Shown here in pieces: positions 44,965 to 54,144 of a DNA stretch of 64,000 nt. The notes beneath the pieces are model-generated. The model did not search any database, was not told the origin of the DNA, and saw only the letters and a program-made list of their open reading frames with translations. The position numbers were made by a program, and so were the translations under genes. The stretch spans positions 62,001 through 126,000 of the forward strand of contig JAJRPF010000042.1 of NCBI GenBank assembly GCA_024280885.1, written 5' to 3'. Positions within the stretch are counted from its first letter, which is position 1, and every line of letters starts with the position of its first letter. This DNA is from Planctomycetota bacterium. GTDB lineage: Bacteria > Planctomycetota > JAJSAM01 > JAJVHW01.

Positions 44965-45714
44965 CTACGCGTACTGGCCGCCGTCGACGCCGAGGACCTG
45001 CCCGGTGATGAAGTCCGGACCCATCGCCAGGAACACGACCGCTCGGGCGACCTCGTCGACGGTCCCGAAGCGCCCGGCGGGGATCTCCGCAACGATGCGC
45101 GCCGCCCCGTCCGGTCGAAGCGGGGCGCTGCCCTCGGGCGGGAGGATCGCGCCGGGCGCGACCATGTTCACGCGAACCGCTGGCGCAAGCTCGATGGCCA
45201 GCGACCGCGTCAGCGATGCAAGCGCGGCCTTCGATGCGGCGTAGGCGGCGCTGCGCGGACGTGGACCGGCGGCGTCGCCAAGATTGACGACGGCACCGCG
45301 GCGCTCGCGGAGTGCCGGCGCCAACGCGTGGATGAGCGCGAGAGGGGCGGCAACGTGAACAGCAAGGAAGCGTTGCGTAGCACGATCAAAGTCCGCCGCT
45401 GCGGTCGTCGCGACGGGCGTCGGATGGAACACCGAGGCGTTGTTGACGAGCACATCGACGCGACCGTGGGTCGCGACGAGTTGCTCCGCCAGCGCGCGTG
45501 TCGCCGCGACGTCGCTGAGATCGGCGCGCATCGCGACGGCGCGGCCGCCCCGCGCGTTCACGTCGCGAACAACCTCGGCCGCGTCGGACTCCGAGCGATT
45601 GAAGTGAACGATCACGTCGTGGTCCGCATCCGCGAATGCGAGACAGATCGCGCGGCCGATCCGACGCGCTCCACCAGTCACAAGGGCCACGGGCCGATCC
45701 GAAGATGCCTGCAT
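44965..45714 (-). CDS. Short-chain reductase, pteridine-reductase (FolM/PTR1)-like
   Basis: 249 residues. VALVTGGARRIGRAICLAFA is the Rossmann NADPH site with the Arg-Arg pattern typical of pteridine reductases; NNASVFHPTP, the YAASKAALASLTRSL catalytic Tyr-Lys and the C-terminal VFLAMGPDFITGQVLGVDGG complete an SDR. Location opposite folBK supports reduction of dihydropterin or dihydrofolate, a plausible supplement for a dihydrofolate reductase. Substrate not proven. Confidence 0.85.
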   Translation of the reverse strand: MQASSDRPVALVTGGARRIGRAICLAFADADHDVIVHFNRSESDAAEVVRDVNARGGRAVAMRADLSDVAATRALAEQLVATHGRVDVLVNNASVFHPTPVATTAAADFDRATQRFLAVHVAAPLALIHALAPALRERRGAVVNLGDAAGPRPRSAAYAASKAALASLTRSLAIELAPAVRVNMVAPGAILPPEGSAPLRPDGAARIVAEIPAGRFGTVDEVARAVVFLAMGPDFITGQVLGVDGGQYA

Positions 45715-45746
45715 GCCAGAATGCTATCCGGCGAAGCGGGAGCGGC

Positions 45747-45977
45747 CTATCCGGATGAGGCGCGGGCAGTGGACGCGCGGGCTGCCGTGACGCTGCTCGG
45801 TACCTGCGCGAAGCGCGGGGTGCTGCTCAACTCGCTCGCCACCAAGAGCGTCTCGGTGGCCGGGCGCACGCGCTCAAGACGCTTCGAACAGCACTCGCAC
45901 ACGAGGTGCGATCCGAGGTCCAGGAACCTCTGCGTTCGAAGGCAGTTCGAGCAGTATTGGTTGAGCAGTCTGAGCAC
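45747..45977 (-). CDS. Small zinc-ribbon protein
   Basis: 76 residues from a GTG with AGGAGG eight bases upstream, a strong ribosome site. The N-terminal half is a zinc ribbon: YCSNCLRTQRFLDLG then VCECCSKRLERV (CxxC-x16-CxxC spacing). The tail is Ser/Ala-rich. Possibly an rRNA- or partner-binding protein; no family name assigned. Confidence 0.6.
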   Translation of the reverse strand: MLRLLNQYCSNCLRTQRFLDLGSHLVCECCSKRLERVRPATETLLVASELSSTPRFAQVPSSVTAARASTARASSG

Positions 45978-46327
45978 CCGGAGACCTCCTGCCGGGGTTG
46001 GCCGTTTGCGCGACCGGAGAGTCCAATCGCCGCGAGTTCTATCTGTACCCCCGCACGATCGATGCCAATCGCGCCTGCACGAGTCGTGCGCGCGTCGGAG
46101 CCTCGAACGGGGGAGGTCAAGCAGACCGGATCACCGAGTGACGCGGCGGAGGTGGTCTCCACCGTGTCTCTGTTCAGTGACTCCATCTGCAATCACATGT
46201 TGCCAGGGGCGCCCGGGCCGGTGATCAATGGGGCATCTCACACGGCCCGAACTCATGCAAACGCGGACGGGCTCGAGGCCCACCTCCCGTTGCTCTCCTA
46301 TATCGGTAAAGTGGGGACTGAATATCC
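45978..46327. other. Intergenic interval, no feature seen
   Basis: The 350 nt between divergent genes show no coding-like frame, no tRNA and no strong hairpin. TTGCTC...TATATC near 46290 could be a weak promoter for the J-domain gene. Confidence 0.5.
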
Positions 46328-47044
46328 ATGACGGACAGAGAGAACCGCGCCACCCCGATCGCTCGCTGCTGGCAGTGCGCGTCCACCGTCCCGCCCGAGA
46401 GGCTCGATGTCGAGGCCGTCCTGCGCGTGCGGAGCGCGGCAGATGGTGGCCCCTATCGCGAGTGGCGCTGCGTGTGCGGAACCGAGTCCGGGGCGCTCGT
46501 GAATACGGCCGGCGCGTGGCTGCTCTACCCACTCGAGGGCGAGGACGATCCCGATCTGATCGAGCGCCTCATCCCGCGGTATTCGCGCGCCCACCAGGAC
46601 GCTGCCGTTGCGTGGTGGCGCCGCAACGCCGCTGCAGTCGAGCGCTTCCGACGAGATGTCACCGACCGACCGCCGCGTTCGCAATCCAACCCGGGCCCTG
46701 ATCGGACACAGCGCCCGCCGCCGCGACCCAAGGCGCGCACCCAAGAGCAGCCGCCTCCGCGCAAGAAGACGGAACGCCGAAGCCCGCGCTCGGACCAACG
46801 CCGCAGCAGGCCAGCGCCGCCCGAGACGCGCCCAGACAACGACGTGGACCGACGCTCACCCCACGAGTTACTCGGGATCAAGCGGGGCGCCACCGAAGAC
46901 GAGATCGGCCGCGCCTATCGCAAAGCGCTGAAGCTCTGTCACCCCGACCGTGTCGCGAATCTCGATGCCGACATCCAGGATCTTGCACACCGCAAAGCGA
47001 AAGCGCTACGCCGCGCGTACGAGCAGCTCCTGAACGCCGGCTGA
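46328..47044 (+). CDS. DnaJ-domain protein with N-terminal zinc ribbon
   Basis: 238 residues. The N-terminus has CWQCASTV and CVCGTES, a probable zinc ribbon. A Pro/Arg-rich linker (residues about 110-175) leads to a C-terminal J domain: HELLGIKRGATEDEIGRAYR and CHPDRVANL with the HPD motif that stimulates DnaK. J domain last rather than first is typical of non-classical J proteins that bring DnaK to a particular client. Confidence 0.85.
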   Translation: MTDRENRATPIARCWQCASTVPPERLDVEAVLRVRSAADGGPYREWRCVCGTESGALVNTAGAWLLYPLEGEDDPDLIERLIPRYSRAHQDAAVAWWRRNAAAVERFRRDVTDRPPRSQSNPGPDRTQRPPPRPKARTQEQPPPRKKTERRSPRSDQRRSRPAPPETRPDNDVDRRSPHELLGIKRGATEDEIGRAYRKALKLCHPDRVANLDADIQDLAHRKAKALRRAYEQLLNAG

Positions 47045-47059
47045 GCGTATCGCCGGCGC

Positions 47060-48031
47060 CTACGAAGGAGCGACGATGCGGTCACCAGGCGCCACCGGGC
47101 AACCGTTCAAGAAGTCACGGACGCTGAGCGTCTTCTTGCCCTGCTTCTGCAGATGCGTGATCCGCAGCGCCCCGGAGCGCGTCGCGATCACAAGACCACC
47201 GGAGTCAGCCCGCACGACCTCGCCGGCCGTCGCAGACGACGCGATCTCGGAGTCTGACAACAACGGCTCGGCGCCACGGACGAGTAACGGGAGATCGTCG
47301 GCCGCGGCGCGCCGCAACACGGCGCGGCAACCGGGCCACTCATCGAGCGCCCGGATCCGGCGATCGAGCTCCGCGGCCGTCTCGGCGACGGGATCGAGAT
47401 GCCCCTCGGCGACGTCGATGCGCGGGGCGAGTGTGATCTGCGACTCATCTTGCTCGGTGGCGGCGAGTGCGTCGCCCGCAAGCAACCGCGTGACCACGCT
47501 GCGCAAGAGTGGCGCGCCGCAGTCCACCAGTCGCCCACGCAAGGTCGGCGAGTCGTCGGTGGGCAGTATGGGCTCGCGCGCTTCGGCGAGCACCGCTCCG
47601 GCGTCGAGCTTCGCGACCAACCGCTGCACACAGGCCCCGGTCTCGCGGTCTCCCGCGAGGATTGCTCGTTGCACGGGTGCCGCGCCACGCCACCGAGGCA
47701 GAAGCGAGAAGTGTAGGTTGAGGCAACCGAGTCGCGGCGCCTCCCGCACCGGCCGGCGCAGCAATTGACCGAACGCCACGACGACGAGCAACTCCGGAGA
47801 CGCGGCCTGCACCCGCTCGACATCAGCGTCGAGATTGACATTCGGCGTGGCGAGAACGGGTAGCCCCAAACGCTCGGCCTCGGCGCCCACCGGCGTCGGG
47901 ACGAGCGCGCCACGCCGGCGTCGGCGGCGTGCGGGAGGGGTGACGACCAACCCGACGTCCATATGCTCGGCCAGGTCGGCCAGGCAGCGGGCGGCGCCAA
48001 GATCGCTTCCGAGAAAGACGACGTCGCTCAG
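47060..48031 (-). CDS. fmt: Methionyl-tRNA formyltransferase, probable CTG start
   Basis: 323 residues if started at CTG 48031. The ATG at 47962 would remove the first beta-strand VVFLGSDLGAARCLADLAEH, which matches the family N-terminus, and the only start-like codon between that and the upstream in-frame stop is CTG, overlapping the scpA TGA (CTGA), as GTGA and ATGA do at other junctions here. The catalytic region is clear: NLHFSLLPRWRGAAPVQ, then KLDAGAVLAE, and the C-terminal OB-fold. It formylates initiator Met-tRNA. Confidence 0.85.
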   Translation of the reverse strand: MSDVVFLGSDLGAARCLADLAEHMDVGLVVTPPARRRRRRGALVPTPVGAEAERLGLPVLATPNVNLDADVERVQAASPELLVVVAFGQLLRRPVREAPRLGCLNLHFSLLPRWRGAAPVQRAILAGDRETGACVQRLVAKLDAGAVLAEAREPILPTDDSPTLRGRLVDCGAPLLRSVVTRLLAGDALAATEQDESQITLAPRIDVAEGHLDPVAETAAELDRRIRALDEWPGCRAVLRRAAADDLPLLVRGAEPLLSDSEIASSATAGEVVRADSGGLVIATRSGALRITHLQKQGKKTLSVRDFLNGCPVAPGDRIVAPS

Positions 48032-48861
48032 CCGACCGACCCGTCATTCGCGGCATCACTCGCCGCACTATTCGCTGGGCCCTCGTCCGTCTCGCCGAGG
48101 AGAGCTTGTCGCACGGCCGGGTCGGCGCCGACCACCTCGATCGCGCCAAACTCGCCCTCCTGGCTCACCGCGATGCGCCCGCGCTTCAGCAGTTCGAGCA
48201 GCGCCAGGAAGACGCCGATGACGTACGAGCGCGAGGCACCCCGCGGAAGGAGCTGATTGAAATTCAGCTTCTCGCCGATGGGCACGAGTGCTTCGACGCG
48301 CTCCATGTGCTCTTCGATGGGCGTGTCATCCACCGTGACCACGTAGGGCCGCCCGCCGCGTGTCTCCTTCAGGAGCCGTGCGAAGGCCGCGAAGAGCAAC
48401 TCGACGCTCGTTCCGTCGATCGTCAACTCCGTAGGCGGGGCATTCGCGGCGCTCCGGAGGTCCTCCGCCTCGGGGTGGGCGCCACGCGCCAATCGCCGCG
48501 CCGCGGTGTCGCGGCGCTCGCCGAGCACCTCGGCGACACGCTTGAAGCGGCGGTATTGGATGAGCTCCCGCACGAGATCGAAGCGCGGATCCAGATCGTC
48601 GTCATCGAGGATCTGCTCCTCCTTCGGGAGCAGCGAGCGCGACTTCATGCGCATCAAGGTCGAGGCCATCACCAGAAAGTCGCCGGCCGCATCGATGTCG
48701 ATCCGGTCGAGATCGTCGAGGTAGCTGACGAAGCGATCGCAGACGCGCGCTACGGGGATGCGCTCGACATCGACCTCGTCTTCGCGCAGAAGGTGCAACA
48801 AGAGGTCCATCGGACCACTGAATTGCTCCAACTCCACGCGGTAGACGTCGTCCTCGTGCAC
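48028..48861 (-). CDS. scpA: Segregation and condensation protein A
   Basis: 277 residues, GTG start. The N-terminus (YRVELEQFSGPMDLLLHLLR, then EDEVDVERIPVARV) and the middle (FLVMASTLMRMKSRSLLP) are the ScpA (kleisin) hallmarks; the C-terminal winged-helix (VIGVFLALLELLKRGRIAVSQ) binds SMC. It organises the chromosome with SMC and ScpB; neither is adjacent. The stop overlaps the inferred fmt start. Confidence 0.95.
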   Translation of the reverse strand: MHEDDVYRVELEQFSGPMDLLLHLLREDEVDVERIPVARVCDRFVSYLDDLDRIDIDAAGDFLVMASTLMRMKSRSLLPKEEQILDDDDLDPRFDLVRELIQYRRFKRVAEVLGERRDTAARRLARGAHPEAEDLRSAANAPPTELTIDGTSVELLFAAFARLLKETRGGRPYVVTVDDTPIEEHMERVEALVPIGEKLNFNQLLPRGASRSYVIGVFLALLELLKRGRIAVSQEGEFGAIEVVGADPAVRQALLGETDEGPANSAASDAANDGSVG

Positions 48862-49058
48862 GTTGGCAGGTTACCTCGGCGGCCACACAAGGTCTCATAC
48901 AAGGTCTCGGGGCTCGCGCGCGCCGTCTTGCGCATCGCCTCGCGTATCGCTGAGACGTATTGCTGGGAACGGTGCCCTCGGCGGGGCGGCAGGTAGGATG
49001 AGCGAACCGCGAGCGGAGCATCCCAGTTCCCCATACGCGACGGCGGAGGACCCCGGCG

Positions 49059-50054
49059 ATGAGCGATCAGACGGAACACGCACCGGACGACCCGGTCGCC
49101 TACGGGCGCCAAGTGCTCGAGGCTGAGCTGAACGCGATCCGCGACATGCTGCCGTTGATCGACGAGCGCTTCGGCCTCGCCGTCACGCGCGTGCTCGAAT
49201 GCAAAGGCCGGCTCGTCGTGACCGGGGTGGGCAAGTCCGGGCTGATCGGGCAGAAGATCTCGGCCACGCTCGCGTCGACGGGAACCCCCTCGCTCTTTCT
49301 CCACTCCGGAGAAGCCGTGCACGGCGACATGGGACGCGTACTCCCCGAAGATGTCGTCCTCGCGCTCTCGTACAGCGGATCGACCGAGGTGATGCGGCTC
49401 GTTCCGATCATCAAGAAGCTGGGAGCCGGCCTCGTCGCCATCACGAGTACAGCGGAGACTCCGCTCGGCCAGGCTGCCGATATCTGCCTGCCGATCGGGA
49501 AGATCGAGGAGGCGTGCCCGATTGGAATGGCGCCGACGTCGAGTACGACCGCCATGCTCGCCCTCGGCGACGCGCTGGCAATGACGGTGGCGCACAAGAA
49601 GCGCTTCACGCGCGAGGAATTCGCCCTCTTCCACTCGGGAGGCGCACTTGGCCGGGCGATGGTCACCGTCGGCGAGGTCATGCGGACCATGGAGTTCGTG
49701 CCCGATGTGGTTTCGGAAACGCCGATCCGCGAGGCCATCGCCCACCGCGAGCTCACAGCGCACGCGCGCAGCGGCGCCGTCATCGTGACTGGCGCCGGAG
49801 GCAGCCTGATCGGGATCTTCACGGACGGAGATCTCCGCCGCACGTTGCTGGTCGATCCGCAGCTTCTCGATCGTCCTATCGGGGACGTGATGACCAAGAA
49901 CCCGAAGGTGGCCAAGCGGGGCGAGTTGCTCGCCGACACGTTCCGGCGCATGAAGCAGCATAAGATCGACGAGATCCCGGTCGTGGACGACGAGGGGATC
50001 GCGATCGGCATGCTCGACGTCCAGGATCTGGTGGAGTGGGGCGTTGCGCTCTGA
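49059..50054 (+). CDS. kdsD: Arabinose-5-phosphate isomerase (KpsF/GutQ family)
   Basis: 331 residues: an N-terminal SIS domain (LVVTGVGKSGLIGQKISATL, STGTPSLFLHSGEAVHGDMG, LSYSGSTEV) and two CBS modules at the end (VGEVMRTMEFVPDV, IFTDGDLRRT, VMTKNPKVAK). It converts ribulose-5-phosphate to arabinose-5-phosphate for KDO. The next gene, kdsC, overlaps by 11 nt, confirming a KDO/LPS role. Confidence 0.95.
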   Translation: MSDQTEHAPDDPVAYGRQVLEAELNAIRDMLPLIDERFGLAVTRVLECKGRLVVTGVGKSGLIGQKISATLASTGTPSLFLHSGEAVHGDMGRVLPEDVVLALSYSGSTEVMRLVPIIKKLGAGLVAITSTAETPLGQAADICLPIGKIEEACPIGMAPTSSTTAMLALGDALAMTVAHKKRFTREEFALFHSGGALGRAMVTVGEVMRTMEFVPDVVSETPIREAIAHRELTAHARSGAVIVTGAGGSLIGIFTDGDLRRTLLVDPQLLDRPIGDVMTKNPKVAKRGELLADTFRRMKQHKIDEIPVVDDEGIAIGMLDVQDLVEWGVAL

Positions 50055-50721
50055 TCGCGACGGGGCTGACGGACCGCCGGTCGGGACCAGCGCGATCTGG
50101 GCCTCGCTGGCGCCCGACGTGCAGCGCGCGTTCGCGCAGGTGAAGGCCGTGGTGCTCGACGCTGACGGTGTCCTCACCGACGGGCGCATCACGCTCACGA
50201 GCACGGGCGCAGAAGCACTCACGTTCTATGTGCGCGACGGTTCCGGCACGTGGATGCTGCACAAGGCCGGGCTCAAGGTCGGCGTCATCACCGGTCGCGA
50301 CACGGGGATTCTCGAACGCGGGAACGGCGGTCTCCGGATCGACCGTGTCATCGCCGGGAGTCGCGCGAAGGACCGTGCGCTGCGCGAGATGCTCGCCGAT
50401 TGGGGCCTCGCGACAGCCGAGTGCGCATTCGTCGGTGACGACATCCTCGACGCCCCGGCACTGCGAACGGCCGGAGTGCCGATCTGCGTCGCGGACGCCA
50501 CACCGGAGCTCCGCGAGATTGCGACGTACGTGACGCAGCGGCACGGCGGTGACGGCGCGGTGCGAGAAGTCGCGGACCTCGTCCTCCATGCGCGCGGTTT
50601 GCGCGGCCGGCTTCTCGCGGGCTTCTTCGAGCGGCCTCTCGACGCGGACCTCCCTCTCAAACCTGGTCCCCCGCTCGGCACCAGCGTGGCGGAGGCAGGT
50701 AGCGAGGGCGGGGCACAATGA
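50044..50721 (+). CDS. kdsC: KDO-8-phosphate phosphatase (HAD)
   Basis: 225 residues from a TTG with GGAG seven bases upstream, starting inside kdsD. HAD motifs are VVLDADGVLTDG (DxD nucleophile), TGRDTG and VGDDILDAPAL. The C-terminal extension of about 45 residues (RGRLLAGFFERPLDADLPLK) is beyond the usual KdsC length. It removes phosphate from KDO-8-phosphate. Confidence 0.92.
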   Translation: MRSDRDGADGPPVGTSAIWASLAPDVQRAFAQVKAVVLDADGVLTDGRITLTSTGAEALTFYVRDGSGTWMLHKAGLKVGVITGRDTGILERGNGGLRIDRVIAGSRAKDRALREMLADWGLATAECAFVGDDILDAPALRTAGVPICVADATPELREIATYVTQRHGGDGAVREVADLVLHARGLRGRLLAGFFERPLDADLPLKPGPPLGTSVAEAGSEGGAQ

Positions 50722-53700
50722 GGACTCCGGACTCTGCCCGACGATTCTTGGTCGGCTCCGTCATCTTCTGTGGCGCGATGGCAGTCGTCGTGTGGCAGGC
50801 GGGCGGCATCGGATCACGTGGCACCGCCCCTGCGCCGCGCGACCCGGATCGCGCGGCGCACCCGCCCGACACACAGGTGGTCCCACTGGCCCCGGGCGCG
50901 GGGATGGGAAGTGGACGTGGGGTCAGCGTCTCGAAGGAAGGCATCGCCGTCGTCGACGGCGAACCGATCCCGTTCCGCATCTGGGAAGGACACTGGGACA
51001 CGCAGCGCCCTCTGCCCGGGAAGACAATCGATGAGCGCCGCCTGCTGACAGAGGGCTTCTCGGTCCTTCTCTTTCATCAACGCCCGACGGCGGAGGAGCC
51101 GCGGCCGCGCGCAGTCGAAGGACCGGATACGACGCGCATCACCGCTGACGAGGCGGAGCTGGAGTTCGGTTCGGACGCCGCATTCCAGGCCGCGCTCATC
51201 GGCAACGTCCGGATCGCTCGGCACGCCGCTGATGGTGACCTGACGCTGCTGACGGACAGTCTCGATCTCGAACAGACGGCCGGCGAAGGCCAGCACGAGA
51301 GCGTCCACGCAACCAGCGAAGTGCATGTCGTCGTGGAAGGCAGCGGCATGCACCTCGAGGGGACCGGCCTCGATGCTGATCTCGGGCGTGACGGCGGTGA
51401 CGGTGATGGTCGTGGCGACGGGGAGGCGGGGCGCACACAGTTGACGCTGCGCAAGGACGTCCAGGCGCGCTTCCTCGCGGCGCGTGGAGCTGCAACCCCT
51501 CAGGGCAGCTTCGACGCGGCCGAGATCGTGACGACCACCATCACATGCACATCGGCAGCAACACTCCAGAACATCCGCGCGGGAACCGATCGGCAACCCT
51601 CGCGCTGGTTGGCCACCTTCCGCGAGAACGTCGTCGTCACGCAAGCGCCGACGATCCTGCGCTGCCAGACGTTCGAAGTGGAATTCGAGCTGGCCCCGAA
51701 GAATGCACGCGCGAGCAGACCGCAAGACGGCGGGCGGAGTGGCTCGGCGGTCAAGATCGTGCGCGCACTAGCCGACGGCCAGGTCGTCGTCGAGGGGCGT
51801 GACCCGGACACCGACGCGGCCTGGTCGCTGCGCTGCGGCAAATCGATCACACGCCGGGACGACAAGGGCGGCTACGACGTGGATCTCCTCGGTGGAACCA
51901 CACTGAAGTTTGACGGCACCCTGCGGGGGCGCTCGAAGGGTGGAGAGCAGGGACGCGTCGAGGTGCACTGCTCTGGACCGGCGATCCTGCACTCCGATCC
52001 GGAGGCGGCGCAGCCGGGACTCGCTGTTCGCGGCCGAATCACCTTCCAAGACGATGTCGTCGCCCGGCAATGGGGATCCGCCGGGGAACTCGAGTCGGAA
52101 GTACGGGCCCCACAGATCACGCTCCACGGGAGCCGAACGCAGACGGGCGACGCGCGCCTTGATCCCGAGACGCTCATCGCCACAGGCACGGCCGCGGAAC
52201 GCGTACACATTCAGCGTGGAACGTTGACCGCCACAACGCGCGTCCTGACGTGGCGCGTGCTCCGGCGCGAAGACATCGAGCGGCTCCTTCTCGCGGGCCG
52301 CCCCGCGGCGACGTTTGACGACACATCCGGACTGAACCCACTCGGCGCAAGAGACTCGAAGGACCCGGCTACGCTCTTCCTGAACGCCGACGACGCTCTC
52401 GAGTTCGAGTGGCGTCACACGCCGTCGACCGCCACGCCGGACGCGCGCCCCTACGCAACCGCCAAGGCCCGCGGCAACGTGGTGCTACGCCGGGTGATGA
52501 ACGAGCGGGAGACGTATCGGCTCAGCGCGAGCACGCTCGATGTCGCCTTCGATGCGGCGATGAATCCGACCCGCTTCCGCGCCTATGACAACGTGCAGAT
52601 CTCGGGTCGCGGCGACCGCGCCGGGGATCGCCACGTCATATTGCGGGGCGACCGGATGGTGGCCGGGTTCGTGGCCGCGAGCGATGGCGCGACGCAGTTG
52701 TCGCGTACCGAATTGGATCTATTCGGGCAGCCTGACCGCCCTGCGACGTGTGATTTCCGCGAATCGAAGGGCGACTCCGATGATCCGCGGCGACATCACA
52801 TCGAAGCCGAGCACCTGAGCTATCAGGAGAGCGGCACGCTCGTGGTTGCGCAGCGTCACGCGTTGGTTCAACTGGAGCGGATGGCGCGCGATCCGGACAC
52901 CGGCAAACCCCTCAATCTCACGATCTCGGGCGGTCTCCTCCGCATTCACTTGCGTCCCAATGACGCGGGGAACGGGGAGTCCGGGCGACCTGAAGTGCTC
53001 CGTATCGAGGGCGAACGAGGTGTCACATTGGAGACGCCGGCCGCCGTCGTCAATGGTCAAACGATCACCTACGACCGCATCACCGGCATCGCCATCGCCA
53101 CGGGAAGTCCGGCGCGCGTCATCCTCTTCCACACGAAACTGGGCGATGCCCGCTGGGATGAAACGGTCAATCAACTGGACAGCGTCGTGACGTCGGATGT
53201 GATCCGCGCCGAGTTCGACACCACTGCGAAAGGGGACGGTCGCCCGCGCCGCATGACCTGTAGCGGCGGACGGTTGCGCTTCTTCCAGAACCGCGACTCG
53301 CAGGCCGACGATGCGTCACCGACACGCGTCTCACTGACAACGACGGGGCCCATCGAAGTGCTCCCCGAGTCCGCGTCAGCGACGGGCGACGTCGAGTTGA
53401 TCTGGGAGACAAGACTCCCGAACGGCAGGCTTCACCGCGACGCTCGCTTGCTCGCGGATCGTGTCGAATTCACCTTCGATATGGCCGCGAAGGGCTCGGT
53501 TCGGGACCGTGTGAAACGCGCTATTGCCACGGGATCGCGCGCGCGGCCAGCGCGACTCTTCTCACCGACAATCGATGCGACCGCTGACAGAATGGAGTCG
53601 GAGGGCGCGTGGATCGATCTACTTGCCCCATGGGGGCGCGCGGTGCGTGTGACGCGCCGCGATCCGCCTGAGTCATTCACGTGCAAGAAGGCGCGCTACA

Positions 53701-53795
53701 ACTACCTGACCGAAGAGTTCGAGGCGACGGGCGCCGACTACTCGCAGTCGACTCCGATCCCGCCAGAACCGGTCAAGATCAAGGAGGAGCGCTGA
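50718..53795 (+). CDS. Giant LptC/OstA-like periplasmic protein
   Basis: 1025 residues, ATG overlapping the kdsC stop (ATGA). An N-terminal anchor (FLVGSVIFCGAMAVVVWQ), as in LptC, precedes long beta-rich sequence with repeated OstA-like strands (ITADEAELEFGSDAAFQAAL, VHATSEVHVVVEGSGMHLEG, LSYQESGTLVVAQRHALV, ATGDVELIWET). Usual LptC is about 190 residues and LptA about 185, so this could be a fused or expanded periplasmic bridge. Position after kdsC, where E. coli has lptC and lptA, supports an LPS-transport role. Confidence 0.75.
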   Translation: MRTPDSARRFLVGSVIFCGAMAVVVWQAGGIGSRGTAPAPRDPDRAAHPPDTQVVPLAPGAGMGSGRGVSVSKEGIAVVDGEPIPFRIWEGHWDTQRPLPGKTIDERRLLTEGFSVLLFHQRPTAEEPRPRAVEGPDTTRITADEAELEFGSDAAFQAALIGNVRIARHAADGDLTLLTDSLDLEQTAGEGQHESVHATSEVHVVVEGSGMHLEGTGLDADLGRDGGDGDGRGDGEAGRTQLTLRKDVQARFLAARGAATPQGSFDAAEIVTTTITCTSAATLQNIRAGTDRQPSRWLATFRENVVVTQAPTILRCQTFEVEFELAPKNARASRPQDGGRSGSAVKIVRALADGQVVVEGRDPDTDAAWSLRCGKSITRRDDKGGYDVDLLGGTTLKFDGTLRGRSKGGEQGRVEVHCSGPAILHSDPEAAQPGLAVRGRITFQDDVVARQWGSAGELESEVRAPQITLHGSRTQTGDARLDPETLIATGTAAERVHIQRGTLTATTRVLTWRVLRREDIERLLLAGRPAATFDDTSGLNPLGARDSKDPATLFLNADDALEFEWRHTPSTATPDARPYATAKARGNVVLRRVMNERETYRLSASTLDVAFDAAMNPTRFRAYDNVQISGRGDRAGDRHVILRGDRMVAGFVAASDGATQLSRTELDLFGQPDRPATCDFRESKGDSDDPRRHHIEAEHLSYQESGTLVVAQRHALVQLERMARDPDTGKPLNLTISGGLLRIHLRPNDAGNGESGRPEVLRIEGERGVTLETPAAVVNGQTITYDRITGIAIATGSPARVILFHTKLGDARWDETVNQLDSVVTSDVIRAEFDTTAKGDGRPRRMTCSGGRLRFFQNRDSQADDASPTRVSLTTTGPIEVLPESASATGDVELIWETRLPNGRLHRDARLLADRVEFTFDMAAKGSVRDRVKRAIATGSRARPARLFSPTIDATADRMESEGAWIDLLAPWGRAVRVTRRDPPESFTCKKARYNYLTEEFEATGADYSQSTPIPPEPVKIKEER

Positions 53796-54130
53796 TGGAA
53801 CTCGGGATGGGCGAAATCATGCTGATCCTGCTCGTCGCGCTCCTCGTGTATGGCGGGCGCCTGCCGCAGGTAGCTGCCGCTGTGGGCCGGAGCGTTGCCG
53901 AGTTGCGGCGCGGCCTGCGCAGCACGACCGACCTCGTCCGCGATGAAATCGAAGAGATCGCGGAACTCGACCCGCGCGCGTCGCTGCGCAAGGCGTGGGA
54001 GGCGCGACCGCTACCGATCGAGACGGCCAAGCCAGCCGATGCGGAGCTGGCGCAAGAGGATATCTCGCTGAAGGATGTCGCGCAGACAGACGCCGCAGAT
54101 GCGGATGCACCGGCCTCGACGGACGCTTGA
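53795..54130 (+). CDS. tatA: TatA/E-like twin-arginine translocase subunit
   Basis: 111 residues, ATG 53795 preceded by AGGAGGAG, overlapping the preceding stop (TGATG). GMGEIMLILLVALLVYGGRL is the TatA/B hydrophobic helix and hinge, followed by an amphipathic helix (AAAVGRSVAELRRGLRS) and an acidic tail. It forms the protein-conducting part of the Tat system. tatC is not in the window. TatA and TatB are hard to separate by sequence; the short tail suggests TatA. Confidence 0.85.
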   Translation: MELGMGEIMLILLVALLVYGGRLPQVAAAVGRSVAELRRGLRSTTDLVRDEIEEIAELDPRASLRKAWEARPLPIETAKPADAELAQEDISLKDVAQTDAADADAPASTDA

Positions 54131-54144
54131 TCAGCGTCGGGAAT

